Shown here piece after piece: positions 27,826 through 38,508 of a stretch of 64,000 nt of DNA. The stretch is taken from the NCBI RefSeq assembly GCF_001642805.2, contig NZ_CP016948.1:2790001-2854000 (forward strand), written 5' to 3'. Below the pieces are notes generated by a model. That model made no database searches, was not told the origin of the DNA, and saw only the letters and a list, made by a program, of their open reading frames with translations. This stretch comes from Serratia surfactantfaciens (lineage in GTDB: Bacteria; Pseudomonadota; Gammaproteobacteria; Enterobacterales; Enterobacteriaceae). The first letter of the stretch is position 1; every line of letters begins with the position of its first letter. The translations under genes were made by a program, and so were the position numbers.

Positions 27826-28920
27826 ATGGCAGCCTATCTGATACGCAGACTGTTACTGGTGATCCCCACGCTGTGGGCGATCATCACCATCAACTTTTTT
27901 ATCGTGCAAATCGCCCCCGGCGGCCCGGTCGATCAGGCCATCGCCGCCATCGAACTGGGTCAGGGCAGCGGTTTTGGCAGCGGCGGCGTGAATGAAGGCC
28001 TGGGCCATGCTCGGGCCGGCGTTCCCGCCGCAACTGAAGGCCAATATCGCGGTTCGCGCGGCTTGGATCCGGAGGTGATCGCCGAGATCACTAAGCGTTA
28101 CGGCTTCGACAAACCGCTGCACGAGCGCTACTTCACCATGCTGTGGAACTATATGCGCTTCGACTTCGGCGACAGCCTGTTTCGCGGCGCTTCAGTGATG
28201 CAGCTGATCGGCCAGAGCCTGCCGGTCTCCATCACGCTGGGCCTGTGGAGCACGCTGATCATCTATCTGGTGTCGATCCCGCTCGGCATCCGCAAGGCCG
28301 TCCACAACGGCAGCGCGTTCGATACCTGGAGCAGCACGCTGATTATCATCGGCTACGCCATTCCGGCTTTTCTGTTCGCCATTCTGATGATCGTGCTGTT
28401 CGCCGGCGGCAGCTACCTGGACTGGTTCCCGCTGCGCGGCCTGGTGTCGAGCAACTTCGACACCCTCTCGTGGCCGGCGAAGATCGCCGACTACCTGTGG
28501 CACATCACGCTGCCGGTGCTGGCGACGGTGATCGGCGGTTTCGCCACCCTGACCATGCTGACCAAGAACTCATTCCTCGACGAGATCCGTAAACAATACG
28601 TCACCACCGCCCGTGCCAAGGGGCTGGACGAGAAAAAAATCCTCTACCGCCACGTGTTCCGCAACGCCATGCTGCTGGTGATCGCCGGTTTTCCGGCCAC
28701 CTTTATCAGCATGTTCTTCACCGGCTCGCTGCTGATCGAAGTGATGTTCTCGCTCAACGGCCTGGGGCTGCTGGGCTACGATGCCACACTGCAGCGCGAC
28801 TACCCGGTGATGTTCGGCACGCTGTATATCTTCACCCTGATCGGCCTGCTGTTGAATATCCTCAGCGATATCACCTACACCCTGGTCGATCCGCGCATTG
28901 ACTTCGAGGCCCGCCAATGA
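27826..28920 (+). CDS. yejB: YejB, ABC importer permease
   Basis: Inner-membrane permease of 364 aa, DppB/OppB type. Starts [19 protein letters not shown]; six hydrophobic segments; the EAA loop that contacts the ATPase is [22 protein letters not shown] soluble insertion around residues 45-80 is usual for YejB. Stop overlaps the yejE start by 4 bp (ATGA). Confidence 0.95.
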   Translation: MAAYLIRRLLLVIPTLWAIITINFFIVQIAPGGPVDQAIAAIELGQGSGFGSGGVNEGLGHARAGVPAATEGQYRGSRGLDPEVIAEITKRYGFDKPLHERYFTMLWNYMRFDFGDSLFRGASVMQLIGQSLPVSITLGLWSTLIIYLVSIPLGIRKAVHNGSAFDTWSSTLIIIGYAIPAFLFAILMIVLFAGGSYLDWFPLRGLVSSNFDTLSWPAKIADYLWHITLPVLATVIGGFATLTMLTKNSFLDEIRKQYVTTARAKGLDEKKILYRHVFRNAMLLVIAGFPATFISMFFTGSLLIEVMFSLNGLGLLGYDATLQRDYPVMFGTLYIFTLIGLLLNILSDITYTLVDPRIDFEARQ

Positions 28921-29942
28921 GCCGCCTTAGCCCGATCAACCAGGCACGCTGGGCGCGTTTTCGCCGCAACCGCCGCGGTTACTGGTCGCTGTGGATCTTC
29001 TTGGTGCTGTTCACCCTCAGCCTGGCCGCCGATCTGATCGCCAACGACAAACCGCTGTTGGTGCGTTATGAAGGCCGGCTGTATCTGCCGTTTATGATCA
29101 ACTACAGCGAAACCGCGTTCGGCGGCGAGCTGAGTACCGAAGCCGACTATCAGGATCCGTTCGTGCAGCGGCAGATCGAACGGCACGGCTGGGCGGTTTG
29201 GGCGCCGATCCGCTTCAGTTACGACACCATCAATTTCGCCACCGAGGTGCCCTTCCCCTCGCCGCCTTCGCGCCACAATCTGCTCGGCACCGACAGCAAC
29301 GGCGGCGACGTGCTCGCTCGTGTGCTGTACGGCTTTCGCATTTCGATGCTGTTCGGCCTGGCGCTGACGCTGTTTTCCAGCCTGATCGGCGTGTGCGTCG
29401 GCGCGACGCAGGGATATTACGGCGGGCGCTTCGATCTGTGGGGGCAACGCTTTATCGAAGTGTGGTCGGGCATGCCGACGTTGTTTCTGATCATTCTGCT
29501 GTCGAGCATCGTTCAGCCCAATTTCTGGTGGCTGCTAGGCATCACTATCCTGTTCGGCTGGATGAGCCTGGTGGGCGTGGTGCGCGCCGAGTTTCTGCGC
29601 ACTCGCAACTATGACTATATCCGCGCCGCGCGCGCCATGGGCGTGTCGGATCGGGTCATCATGTCCCGCCATATGCTGCCCAACGCCATGGTGGCAACGC
29701 TGACCTTCCTGCCGTTTATCCTCTGCGGCTCGATCACCACCCTGACGTCGCTCGATTTTCTCGGCTTCGGCCTGCCGATAGGTTCGCCGTCGCTCGGCGA
29801 ACTGCTGCTGCAAGGCAAAAACAATCTGCAGGCGCCGTGGCTCGGCATCACCGCCTTCCTGGTATTGGCGGTACTGCTGTCGTTATTAATCTTTATCGGC
29901 GAAGCGGTGCGCGACGCCTTTGACCCCAGCAAGGCGCATTGA
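28917..29942 (+). CDS. yejE: YejE, ABC importer permease
   Basis: Second permease, 341 aa, DppC/OppC type. A helix at about residues 22-42 is followed by a long periplasmic segment and then the transmembrane core after the [19 protein letters not shown] motif; the EAA loop is [20 protein letters not shown]. Translationally coupled to yejB and 1 bp from yejF. Confidence 0.95.
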   Translation: MSRLSPINQARWARFRRNRRGYWSLWIFLVLFTLSLAADLIANDKPLLVRYEGRLYLPFMINYSETAFGGELSTEADYQDPFVQRQIERHGWAVWAPIRFSYDTINFATEVPFPSPPSRHNLLGTDSNGGDVLARVLYGFRISMLFGLALTLFSSLIGVCVGATQGYYGGRFDLWGQRFIEVWSGMPTLFLIILLSSIVQPNFWWLLGITILFGWMSLVGVVRAEFLRTRNYDYIRAARAMGVSDRVIMSRHMLPNAMVATLTFLPFILCGSITTLTSLDFLGFGLPIGSPSLGELLLQGKNNLQAPWLGITAFLVLAVLLSLLIFIGEAVRDAFDPSKAH

Positions 29943-29943
29943 T

Positions 29944-31545
29944 ATGGCCACTCCTCTGCTCGCTATCCAGGATCTCAGCATCGCCTTCCGCCAGGGCGAC
30001 AGCCTCACGCCGGTAGTCAATGAACTGTCGCTGCAAATAGCGCCGGCGGAAACGCTGGCGTTGGTGGGAGAATCCGGCTCCGGCAAAAGCGTCACCGCCC
30101 TGTCGATACTGCGCCTGCTGCCCGCGCCGCCGGTGGTCTATCCTGCCGGCGATATCCTGTTTAACGGCGACTCGTTGCTGCATGCGCCGGAAGCGGCGCT
30201 GCGCAAGGTGCGCGGCAACCATATCGCGATGATCTTTCAGGAGCCGATGGTGTCACTCAACCCGCTGCACACCATCGAAAAGCAACTGGCGGAAGTGCTG
30301 ATGCTGCACCGCGGCCTGCGGCGCGAGGCCGCGCGCGCCGAGATCGTCGAGTGTCTGGAGCGCGTCGGCATCCGCCAGGCCAAGAGCCGATTGCAGGACT
30401 ACCCGCATCAGCTGTCCGGCGGCGAACGCCAGCGGGTGATGATCGCCATGGCGGTATTGACCCGCCCGAAACTGCTGATTGCCGACGAGCCCACCACCGC
30501 ACTCGACGTGACTATCCAGGCGCAGATCCTGACGCTGCTGCAAGAATTGAAACAAGAAATGGGCATGGGGCTGCTGTTCATCACTCATAACCTGAATATC
30601 GTGCGCCGCCTGGCGGACAACGTGGCGGTGATGCGCCAGGGGCGCTGCGTGGAGCAAAACGGCCGCGCACAGCTGTTCAGCCGGCCGCAGCATCCCTACA
30701 CGCAGCAGCTGCTGGCCGCCGAAGACGTCGGTGAACCGCTGCCGCTGCCCACCGCGCGCCCCGGCGACGAGCGGCCGCTGCTCAAGGTGGAAGGTCTGCA
30801 GGTACGCTTCCCCATCCGGCGCGGCCTGCTGCGCCGCACGGTGGATTATCACTATGCGCTGAAATCGTTGAGCTTTGAGTTGCGCGCCGGGGAAAGCGTG
30901 GGGCTGGTGGGGGAATCCGGATCGGGTAAAAGCACCACCGGGTTGGCGCTATTGCGTCTGCTGGCCTCGCAGGGCGCCATCTGGTTCGACGGCGAACCGT
31001 TGCACCCGCTCACGATGAAGCAGATGTTGCCCTACCGCAGCCGGATGCAAATCGTCTTCCAGGATCCCTACTCCGCCCTGAACCCGCGCCTGAACGTGCA
31101 GCAGATCATCGCTGAAGGGTTGGAAGTGCACCAGCGGCTTAGCGCCGAGCAGCGGGAGCAGCGCGTGATCGAGGTGTTGCAGGAGGTCGGCCTGGATCCG
31201 CAGCTGCGCCATCGTTACCCTACCGAGTTTTCCGGCGGTCAGCGCCAGCGTATCGCCATCGCGCGCGCGCTGATCCTGCAGCCGCAGCTGCTGATCCTCG
31301 ACGAGCCGACCTCTTCACTGGATAAATCGGTGCAGGCGCAGATCCTGACGCTGCTGAAATCGCTGCAGCAACGCCACCGGCTGGCTTATCTGTTCATCAG
31401 CCATGACCTGCAGGTGGTGCGTTCGCTGTGCCACCAGGTCATCGTGCTGCGACAGGGGGAAGTGGTTGAGCAAGGGGACTGCCGGGCCATTTTCGCGGCG
31501 CCTGCAGCCGACTATACCCGACAACTGCTGCAGTTGGCGGATTAG
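29944..31545 (+). CDS. yejF: YejF, duplicated ABC importer ATPase
   Basis: Two ATPase modules in one 533-aa chain. Module 1: Walker [12 protein letters not shown] (about 40), signature LSGGERQR, Walker [13 protein letters not shown]. Module 2: Walker [12 protein letters not shown], signature FSGGQRQR, Walker [13 protein letters not shown]. Each is followed by an H-loop (FITHNL, FISHDL). The ATG at 29944 gives [15 protein letters not shown]; the upstream frame overlaps yejE. Last gene of yejABEF. Confidence 0.96.
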   Translation: MATPLLAIQDLSIAFRQGDSLTPVVNELSLQIAPAETLALVGESGSGKSVTALSILRLLPAPPVVYPAGDILFNGDSLLHAPEAALRKVRGNHIAMIFQEPMVSLNPLHTIEKQLAEVLMLHRGLRREAARAEIVECLERVGIRQAKSRLQDYPHQLSGGERQRVMIAMAVLTRPKLLIADEPTTALDVTIQAQILTLLQELKQEMGMGLLFITHNLNIVRRLADNVAVMRQGRCVEQNGRAQLFSRPQHPYTQQLLAAEDVGEPLPLPTARPGDERPLLKVEGLQVRFPIRRGLLRRTVDYHYALKSLSFELRAGESVGLVGESGSGKSTTGLALLRLLASQGAIWFDGEPLHPLTMKQMLPYRSRMQIVFQDPYSALNPRLNVQQIIAEGLEVHQRLSAEQREQRVIEVLQEVGLDPQLRHRYPTEFSGGQRQRIAIARALILQPQLLILDEPTSSLDKSVQAQILTLLKSLQQRHRLAYLFISHDLQVVRSLCHQVIVLRQGEVVEQGDCRAIFAAPAADYTRQLLQLAD

Positions 31546-31553
31546 CGGCGAAG

Positions 31554-31898
31554 TCAGAAGGGGTATTGTGCGCTAAGCGGTTCGGCGATGGCGGCGCCGA
31601 CGTTTTTCAGGCGGCACATCGTCGCGCTCTCGTCGCTGCGCTGTACGAACAGGCAAGGTTCCCCTTCCCATTCGACGATCGCGCAGTCGACCTGAATCTC
31701 CTGCAACGACAGATTAAGCTGTTGCATCACCTGCCAGGCCTCGGCGCCTTCATGGCTGAGCAACTTCAGCCCAATCAGGTTGTTATCCTCGTCTATTCCG
31801 TTAAACGGAAGCGGTTCGACCTTCACGCCGGTGAAACCGGATAGCCAACGATAACTTTGCGGCAAGCGATGCACTACCGAAAGTTGGATACTCTCCAC
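31554..31898 (-). CDS. yejG: YejG family protein
   Basis: Small cytoplasmic protein of 114 aa matching E. coli YejG in length and pattern: [18 protein letters not shown] at the start, [12 protein letters not shown] in the middle and [13 protein letters not shown] near the end. Function is not established in what I know of the family. Convergent with yejF, 8 bp apart, same place as in E. coli. Confidence 0.88.
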   Translation of the reverse strand: MESIQLSVVHRLPQSYRWLSGFTGVKVEPLPFNGIDEDNNLIGLKLLSHEGAEAWQVMQQLNLSLQEIQVDCAIVEWEGEPCLFVQRSDESATMCRLKNVGAAIAEPLSAQYPF

Positions 31899-32492
31899 AT
31901 GAAATCCCTAGTTTGAAAAGGTGAAACACGTTTACCTGACAGGGTAACTAAGTTATAGCCGTTGACTCCCGACTCTGCCGCGCACAAATGTTATTTAAAT
32001 GTAAATTTTGCCGCAAGCCATTAACATTACCCCGTGCGAGCCGATGCCGTGCCATTTTCTGGCGCGCCGTGCGGTGTTATTTCACGGCATTTTGCGACTC
32101 AGCTCGCATTTTTGCGTTATATGTAACCCTTTCCCGCCGCGATCTCAACTCTTTTTTCTTGCAATGCGACTACTTTTTCGTCGCCATATTTTTACATTGA
32201 GGAAACATTTCCCCTGTCTAATTAGCGCACACCATGGCGCTAATAGGTTGATTTACATTGCCCCTAATACAAATCACCCACTTCAGCCAGCCGGTAGAAC
32301 GCCGCGCCGCCCGGCCGATATCGGGCGGCGCGACAGCGGTTATTTTTAACAAAAAGCACACAGGTGAGAAAATGGCCAATTGATTAGCTAGCGTATATTT
32401 AGCAACAAAATTTTCATTGCCGGTTGCACGATGAAATGGCAGGGCGCAACCTCATGATGAAACGGGGCTGCGCGCCCCGCTCCCGGAGAACG
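31899..32492. other. Intergenic region, yejG to bcr
   Basis: 594 bp without a convincing gene. The bcr-proximal end (about 32464-32480) has a CGGGGC/GCCCCG hairpin that could terminate bcr on the minus strand. The middle is alternately T-rich and GC-rich; a frame at 32008-32349 has non-coding-like composition. The length leaves room for a small RNA, but I see no specific evidence. Confidence 0.4.
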
Positions 32493-33689
32493 TCAGACCG
32501 CGCGATCGCGCGGCCGGCTGGCGTACAGGTAGAACAGCACCGCCACAATGCTGCACAGCGCCATCGAAGTGACCATAGGCCAGGCGCTTTTGCCTGGCGC
32601 CATCGACAGCACCGCGCCCACCAGCGCGCCGATGCTGAAACGCAGCGTGCCGGCCAGGGAAGAGGCGGTGCCCGCCATATGCGGAAAATCGTCCAGGATC
32701 ACCGCCATGGCGTTGGATGAGATCATCGCGATGCACCCCAGATAGACCGCAACGCCGATCACCAGCGCCCAGAAACCCAGCCCGATGGCGCTCACCGCCA
32801 GCAGCCACAGCCCCATCGCCAGCTGCACCAACAGCCCCAGTTTGAACATCTTGACCGCGCCGAATCGCCGCACGTTGCGGCTGTTGATCAGCGTCGTCAG
32901 GAACAGGAAGACGATGTTCAGCGCAAAGTAGTAACCGAAGTGCTGCGGCGAAACGTGGTTCAGTTCAATGTAGACGAACGGCCCGGCGCTGAGGAACGAG
33001 AACATGCCGGCGAACGAGAAGGCGCTGGCCAGCATGTAGCTCAGCACCCGCTTGTGTCGGAACAGCGAACCGAAGTTGCCCAGCGTGGTGCGCAGGTGGA
33101 AGCGCTGTCGCCGCTCTTTCGGCAACGTCTCCTTGATGAACAAGGCCACCAGCAGTGAACCGATCAACGCCGCGGCGCCCATGGTCCAGAAGATGGCGTG
33201 CCAGCTGAACCACAGCAGCAGCGCACCACCGATCATCGGTGCCAGCAGCGGCGCGATGGTCATCACCAGAATGACGAACGACATCATGCGCGAAAACTCG
33301 TCCTTGGTGAACATGTCGCGCATCAAGGCGTTGATCACCACGCTGGCGGCGGCGGCGGCCAGGCCGTGCAGGAAACGCAGCCCGATCAGCTGATCGATCG
33401 ACTGCGCCATGGCGCAGGCGCAACCGGCGATGGCGAAGATCAGCGTCCCCCACAGGATCACCGGTTTGCGGCCGATGCTGTCCGACATCGGCCCATAGAA
33501 CAGCTGACCGAAGGCGAAGCCGAGCATATAAGCGCTGAGCGTCATCTGCACGCTGCCAGATTCGACGCCAAACTGGGCGGCGATCACCGGCATACTGGGC
33601 AGGTACATGTCGATGGCCAACGGCATCAACATGGACAACAGGCCCAGAATGAAAATCAAACCGAGATGAGAGGTTCGGTTCTGTTGCAC
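32493..33689 (-). CDS. bcr: Bcr/CflA drug-efflux transporter
   Basis: MFS drug:proton antiporter (bicyclomycin, sulfonamide and dipeptide export in E. coli), 398 aa, 12 hydrophobic segments. Motifs: [15 protein letters not shown] in helix 1, [17 protein letters not shown] (loop 2-3), [23 protein letters not shown] and [17 protein letters not shown]. The GTG at 33689 is the likely start, giving [18 protein letters not shown], with AAGGAG 9 nt upstream; the TTG at 33716 overlaps that ribosome site. 38 bp downstream of rsuA, same order as E. coli. Confidence 0.92.
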   Translation of the reverse strand: MQQNRTSHLGLIFILGLLSMLMPLAIDMYLPSMPVIAAQFGVESGSVQMTLSAYMLGFAFGQLFYGPMSDSIGRKPVILWGTLIFAIAGCACAMAQSIDQLIGLRFLHGLAAAAASVVINALMRDMFTKDEFSRMMSFVILVMTIAPLLAPMIGGALLLWFSWHAIFWTMGAAALIGSLLVALFIKETLPKERRQRFHLRTTLGNFGSLFRHKRVLSYMLASAFSFAGMFSFLSAGPFVYIELNHVSPQHFGYYFALNIVFLFLTTLINSRNVRRFGAVKMFKLGLLVQLAMGLWLLAVSAIGLGFWALVIGVAVYLGCIAMISSNAMAVILDDFPHMAGTASSLAGTLRFSIGALVGAVLSMAPGKSAWPMVTSMALCSIVAVLFYLYASRPRDRAV

Positions 33690-33727
33690 GTTCCACGACT
33701 CCTTAATCGGCCGCAATCAATGATCGT

Positions 33728-34444
33728 TTATCCGCCCTGCAGGTGCGGCGCGCCCACGCTGGCGATCTCTTCTTCGGTCAGAGGGCGGTATTCCCCCGGC
33801 GCCAGGTCGTCATCCAGCACGATGCCGCCGATGCGCTCACGGTGCAACTCGATCACCCGGTTGCCAACGGCGGCGAACATCCGCTTCACCTGATGGTAGC
33901 GCCCTTCGCTGATGGTCAGACGCACCACATGCTCGTCAACCTGCTCCAGCGTCGCCGGCCGCGTCAGATCTTTCTCGTTGTGCAGTTGCACCCCTTCGGC
34001 GAAACGTTGCGCGGTGTCTTCCGCCAGCGGGTGCTCCAGCGTCACCAGATAGGTTTTCTCGCAGTGGTGACGCGGCGACGTGACGCGGTGCGACCACTGG
34101 CCGTCGTCGGTCATCAGCACCAGCCCGGTGGTATCGATGTCCAGCCGCCCGGCGGCGTGCAGTTTGTACGCGACCGGCTCATCGAGGAAATACAGCACCG
34201 TCGGATGATCGGGATCGTCGGTGGAGCAAACGTAGCCCTGCGGTTTGTTGAGCATGAAATAGCGCGGGCCGTTCTGCTGCTGCAGCGGGTTGCCATCGAA
34301 CGCCACCTCTTGCTCCGGGGTCAGTTTGAGCGCCCCGCTCTTCGCTATTTCACCGTCCACGGTAACGCGTTTAGCCCGAAGTTCGCGCGCTACCAGCGCA
34401 CGGCTGATGCCTAACTGCTGAGATAAAAACTTGTCCAGTCGCAT
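33728..34444 (-). CDS. rsuA: 16S rRNA pseudouridine(516) synthase RsuA
   Basis: Converts U516 of 16S rRNA to pseudouridine. 238 aa: N-terminal S4 RNA-binding domain ([23 protein letters not shown]), then the RsuA catalytic domain with the nucleophilic aspartate in [17 protein letters not shown], the CEKTYLV motif and [18 protein letters not shown]. The ATG at 34444 is the family start; a further upstream frame is intergenic. Upstream of bcr, divergent from radD. Confidence 0.95.
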   Translation of the reverse strand: MRLDKFLSQQLGISRALVARELRAKRVTVDGEIAKSGALKLTPEQEVAFDGNPLQQQNGPRYFMLNKPQGYVCSTDDPDHPTVLYFLDEPVAYKLHAAGRLDIDTTGLVLMTDDGQWSHRVTSPRHHCEKTYLVTLEHPLAEDTAQRFAEGVQLHNEKDLTRPATLEQVDEHVVRLTISEGRYHQVKRMFAAVGNRVIELHRERIGGIVLDDDLAPGEYRPLTEEEIASVGAPHLQGG

Positions 34445-34764
34445 GGGATCTGCTTTGCCTGTCGTTGTTATGATCGCATTGATCGTATTGCCAAAATATG
34501 ACGCCCCCGCCGTTGCACCGGGTGCAAATGGCAGGTTCAAGGGGGAAATCGCGTGGGGGAACAGCGATTGCTGTCGCACGAGTATAGCGACACAACGCGT
34601 TGCCCGACAGGGGTAATTTTCACGCCTCTCGCACCGCGCGCGCCGGGAAGGCATAATAATAGAAATTTTTCGGCCGCCCAGCGCGTAAAATGTCACGATT
34701 TCTGTGGGAACAGCGGTGACAAAACCGGCACCCGGCGGCCCATTCCAACCTACGGCGTTCATTT
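34445..34764. other. Divergent promoter region, rsuA and radD
   Basis: 320 bp between two divergent genes. An open frame extends rsuA upstream through most of it, but its composition is not like the mature protein. No named operator recognised. Confidence 0.45.
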
Positions 34765-36522
34765 ATGGCCTTTACCCTACGCCCCTACCAACTGGAAGCG
34801 GTCGAAGCCACCATTAACCATTTCCGGCGGCATCCCGAACCGGCGCTGATCGTGCTGCCGACCGGCGCCGGCAAAAGCCTGGTGATCGCCGAGCTGGCGA
34901 AGCGCGCCCGCGGGCGGGTGCTGGTGTTGGCGCACGTCAAGGAGCTGGTGGCGCAAAACCACGCCAAATACTGCGCCTACGGCCTGGAGGCGGACATCTT
35001 CGCCGCCGGCCTGCAGCAAAAAGAGAGCGCCGGCAAGGTGGTGTTCGGCAGCGTGCAGTCGGTGGCGCGCAACCTGCCGTTGTTCGACGGCGCCTTTTCG
35101 CTGGTGATTGTCGATGAATGCCATCGCATCAGCGACGACGACGACAGCCAGTACCAGCAAATCATTCAGCACTTGCAGAAAACCAACCCGCAATTGCGGT
35201 TGCTGGGGCTGACCGCCACCCCCTACCGGCTGGGCAAGGGCTGGATTTACCAATATCACTACCACGGTTTCACCCGCGGCGACGGCGCCAGCCTGTTTCG
35301 CGACTGCATCTACGAGCTGCCGCTGCGCTATATGATTAAACACGGCTTTCTGGTGCCGCCGGAGCGGCTGGACATGCCGATCGTGCAGTACGATTTCAGC
35401 CGGCTGGAGGCCAGGAGCAACGGCCTGTTCAGCGAAGCGGACCTGAACCGCGAGCTGAAGCGGCAAAACCGCGTCACGCCGCACATCATCAGCCAGATCG
35501 TGGAGTACGCCGAAGATCGTAAAGGGGTGATGATTTTCGCCGCCACCGTCGAGCACGCCCGCGAGATCCACGACCTGCTGCCGAACGGCGAAGCCGCGCT
35601 GGTCAGCGCCGAAACGCCGCCCGCCGAGCGCGATGCGCTGATCGAGGCGTTCAAACAGCAGCAGTTGCGCTACCTGGTCAACGTGGCGGTGTTGACCACC
35701 GGCTTCGATGCGCCGCACGTCGATCTGATCGCCATCCTGCGCCCGACCGAGTCCGTCAGCCTGTACCAGCAGATCGTCGGACGCGGGCTGCGTTTGGCGC
35801 CCGGCAAAGAGGATTGTCTGATCCTCGACTATGCCGGCAACCCGCACGACCTGTTCACGCCGGAGGTCGGCGTCAGCAAGCCGCACGGCGACAGCCAACC
35901 GGTGCAGGTGTTCTGCCCGGCCTGCGGCTTCGCCAACCTGTTCTGGGGCAAGTGCACCGAAAACGGCGACATCATCGAGCACTACGGCCGCCGCTGTCAG
36001 GGCTGGCTGGAGGACGACGACGGCCGCCGCGAGCAGTGCGACTACCGCTTTCGGTTCAAGAGCTGCCCGCACTGCGGCGCGGAGAACGACATCGCCGCGC
36101 GCCGCTGCCATCAGTGCCAGGAAGTGTTGGTCGATCCCGACGATATGCTGAAAGCGGCGCTGAAGCTGAAAGACGCGCTGGTGCTGCGCTGCGGCGGTAT
36201 GGAGCTACAGAGCGGCCGCGACGACAAGGGCGAATGGCTGAAGGCCACCTATTACGATGAGGACGGCACCAGCACCAGCGAGCGCTTCCGCCTGCAGACG
36301 CCGGCGCAGCGCAAAGCGTTCGAGATGCTGTTCCTGCGCCCGCACCAGCGCGCGCCGGGCGTGCCGTTCGCCTGGCACACCGCCGCCGACGTGCTGGCGC
36401 AACAACAGGCGCTGCGCCATCCGGATTTCGTGGTGGCGCGCAAACGCGGGCAGTTTTGGCAGGTGCGCGAGAAAGTGTTCGATTATCAAGGCCGTTTTCG
36501 CCGCGCCAATCAATTGGCCTGA
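34765..36522 (+). CDS. radD: RadD (YejH), superfamily 2 DNA repair ATPase
   Basis: DNA-damage tolerance ATPase of the SF2 helicase family, 585 aa. Q-motif [13 protein letters not shown]; Walker [16 protein letters not shown]-type box [11 protein letters not shown]-like motif [12 protein letters not shown]-terminal RecA domain with [10 protein letters not shown] and QIVGRGLR. A zinc-binding region follows ([30 protein letters not shown], about residues 388-455). In E. coli RadD helps RecA-mediated strand exchange and handles branched intermediates. Same location as E. coli yejH. Confidence 0.94.
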   Translation: MAFTLRPYQLEAVEATINHFRRHPEPALIVLPTGAGKSLVIAELAKRARGRVLVLAHVKELVAQNHAKYCAYGLEADIFAAGLQQKESAGKVVFGSVQSVARNLPLFDGAFSLVIVDECHRISDDDDSQYQQIIQHLQKTNPQLRLLGLTATPYRLGKGWIYQYHYHGFTRGDGASLFRDCIYELPLRYMIKHGFLVPPERLDMPIVQYDFSRLEARSNGLFSEADLNRELKRQNRVTPHIISQIVEYAEDRKGVMIFAATVEHAREIHDLLPNGEAALVSAETPPAERDALIEAFKQQQLRYLVNVAVLTTGFDAPHVDLIAILRPTESVSLYQQIVGRGLRLAPGKEDCLILDYAGNPHDLFTPEVGVSKPHGDSQPVQVFCPACGFANLFWGKCTENGDIIEHYGRRCQGWLEDDDGRREQCDYRFRFKSCPHCGAENDIAARRCHQCQEVLVDPDDMLKAALKLKDALVLRCGGMELQSGRDDKGEWLKATYYDEDGTSTSERFRLQTPAQRKAFEMLFLRPHQRAPGVPFAWHTAADVLAQQQALRHPDFVVARKRGQFWQVREKVFDYQGRFRRANQLA

Positions 36523-36684
36523 GCGAACTGTCCCCAATCTGGGCAGGTTTTCATTGCCCTGCGGATGGCTTTCCGTTAAAATGCCGCGCGCTTTACCTGG
36601 GCCTGCCCAGCGTTAAAGCGGGTTTCCGAACTTGCTACTTGGGTCGCCTGTAGCAGGGTAAATTTTCTTTTAAGAGAAAAAACA

Positions 36685-36969
36685 ATGTTCACTATCAATG
36701 TAGAAGTACGTAAAGACCAGGGTAAAGGTGCGAGCCGCCGCCTGCGTGCAGCAAACAAATTCCCAGCTATCGTTTACGGTGGCAAAGAAGCTGCAGTTTC
36801 CATCGAATTGGACCATGATTCTGTTAAGAACATGGAAGCTAAACCAGAATTCTACAGCGAAGCAGTAACTCTGGTTATCGACGGTAAAGAAACCAAAGTT
36901 AAGGTTCAGGCTGTACAGCGTCACCCGTTCAAGCCAAAACTGGCTCACATCGACTTCGTTCGCGTTTAA
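36685..36969 (+). CDS. rplY: 50S ribosomal protein L25
   Basis: 5S rRNA-binding protein of 94 aa, short TL5/CTC-type as in Enterobacterales ([50 protein letters not shown]). Codon choice is visibly more biased than in its neighbours, as for a highly expressed gene. The 163-bp leader (36523-36684) contains pairable segments (GGGCCTGCCCAG; CTTGCTAC...GTAGCAGGG) and a purine-rich AAGAGAAAA before the ATG; autogenous control through the leader is known for E. coli rplY. Confidence 0.96.
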   Translation: MFTINVEVRKDQGKGASRRLRAANKFPAIVYGGKEAAVSIELDHDSVKNMEAKPEFYSEAVTLVIDGKETKVKVQAVQRHPFKPKLAHIDFVRV

Positions 36970-37008
36970 TCGCTACGTTTTCGAACCTTTCGGGACGCCG
37001 AAATAAAG

Positions 37009-37032
37009 AACGCCGCAATTGCGGCGTTTTTT
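37009..37032 (+). terminator. Terminator between rplY and yejK
   Basis: Palindromic stem AACGCCGCAA/TTGCGGCGTT followed by a T run. Convergent placement lets it serve both genes. Confidence 0.88.
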
Positions 37033-37053
37033 ATTGTCTGCGATTCGGCAAGC

Positions 37054-38061
37054 TTACTTGCCGCTGCCGGTCCGGCGCTGCAGCTGATCGCGCAGGTTCG
37101 GCGGCGTGCCTTTGATGGTCAGCGTGTCGGTAGCCGCATCCCAGAAAATGCGCTCGCCAAGCAGCATGGCGTCGAAGTTCAGGCTGATGCCGCCGCCGCT
37201 GCCGGCGAATTTGGTCAGCTGGCGCAAAGTGCCGCGATCCGCCGGGAAGCTCTCTTCCAGCTCATACCCTTGCTCGCTGGAAAACTGCATGAAGTCTTTC
37301 TCGCCGACCGGCGACAGCTCCTGCGACAACGCCTGCAGTTCGATCTCTTCGCCTGCCTGCAACTGTTCGTTGCAGTAGCTGTAAACTTGCTGGCGCACCG
37401 ACTGGCGCTCATTCTTGTCCAGCTGCGCATCGGCACAGTAGTCGTCTACCGCCTGCAGCAGCCCGCGGTTTTGCGCCTTGGTGTCCAACCCTTCGGACGC
37501 CGCCAGGAAATCCATAAAGAAGTCAGCAACCTTGCGGCCCACGCGCCCGCGCAGGAAGGTCAGATAGCGGGTCGATTCCGGGTTGGTTTCCCACTCGGTC
37601 AGATCGATGCGCGCGACGATATCGGCGTTGTTGATATCCAGATAGTGCGTGGTGTTGATATCCAGCTCTTCGTTGACGCGCATGCTGTTGCGGCTGTTCA
37701 GCACCGCGATCAGCAGATACTCCACCGCCAGATAACGGTATTGACCGAACAGCACCACGCCGCCTTCAGCGAACGGATACTTCGCCAGTTCGTCGCGCAG
37801 GCGACCGGTTGCCGCACGGCTGAAGGCCAGAAAGTCCTTATCGTCCTTGCGGCAGGTGCGCAGCGCCTCCGCCAGCTCGCTGCCTTCGTTGAACAGGCCT
37901 AAAGCCTTGCTCTTGGCGCTGTAAACGCGATGCAGTTCCGCCATCATTTCTTCCACCGCCGCGTTGTTGGGCAGCAAGGAATCGCGCAGCACCACGTCCA
38001 GCGTTTGCTCGTCGCGTTTCACCAATTGATGCAGAGCGATCTGGTCGATATCCAGACTCAT
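37054..38061 (-). CDS. yejK: Nucleoid-associated protein YejK (NdpA)
   Basis: DNA-associated protein of 335 aa, exactly the E. coli length. [30 protein letters not shown] at the start, then [14 protein letters not shown] and [21 protein letters not shown] segments typical of the NdpA family. E. coli YejK interacts with topoisomerase IV and modulates its activity. Convergent with rplY and divergent from yejL. Confidence 0.94.
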   Translation of the reverse strand: MSLDIDQIALHQLVKRDEQTLDVVLRDSLLPNNAAVEEMMAELHRVYSAKSKALGLFNEGSELAEALRTCRKDDKDFLAFSRAATGRLRDELAKYPFAEGGVVLFGQYRYLAVEYLLIAVLNSRNSMRVNEELDINTTHYLDINNADIVARIDLTEWETNPESTRYLTFLRGRVGRKVADFFMDFLAASEGLDTKAQNRGLLQAVDDYCADAQLDKNERQSVRQQVYSYCNEQLQAGEEIELQALSQELSPVGEKDFMQFSSEQGYELEESFPADRGTLRQLTKFAGSGGGISLNFDAMLLGERIFWDAATDTLTIKGTPPNLRDQLQRRTGSGK

Positions 38062-38271
38062 GGTAAATCCTCCTGTTCTTTAGGCGCGTATTCAAACACT
38101 GAAGGCCCCGCCCTGCAATACTAAAAACCGCGGCAAACCGGAAAGGCGCGGCGATGAGCCGCCTCGCCGCCGACTATCGCGGATCCGAATGACAGGAAGT
38201 GATAAAAGAGCGGAAAATCACTGTCCTATACGGTAAGATAGAGCACTTTGCAGATTACTAAGCGCAATTTT

Positions 38272-38499
38272 ATGCCACAATCATCCCGTTACAGTGACGA
38301 ACACGTTGAACAACTGCTCTCAGAGCTGGTCAATGTTCTGGAAAAACACCATACCCCCACCGATCTTTCCCTGATGGTGCTGGGCAACATGGTCACTAAT
38401 TTGATCAACACCAGCGTTGCCCCCGCGCAGCGGAAAACCCTGGCGAGATCGTTCGCGGAAGCCCTGCAGGCTTCTGTCCGTGAAGATAAAGCGCATTAA
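38272..38499 (+). CDS. yejL: YejL family protein (DUF1414)
   Basis: Small alpha-helical protein of 75 aa, [20 protein letters not shown] onward, ending [11 protein letters not shown]. The ATG at 38272 is the family start. Function unknown. It lies 9 bp before yejM, with which it forms a likely operon conserved in E. coli. Confidence 0.93.
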   Translation: MPQSSRYSDEHVEQLLSELVNVLEKHHTPTDLSLMVLGNMVTNLINTSVAPAQRKTLARSFAEALQASVREDKAH

Positions 38500-38508
38500 T
38501 ATTGACTT

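Noticed and set aside
32008-32349. Plus-strand frames in the yejG-bcr gap
   Set aside because: Composition changes along the frame and no ribosome site or family pattern is seen.
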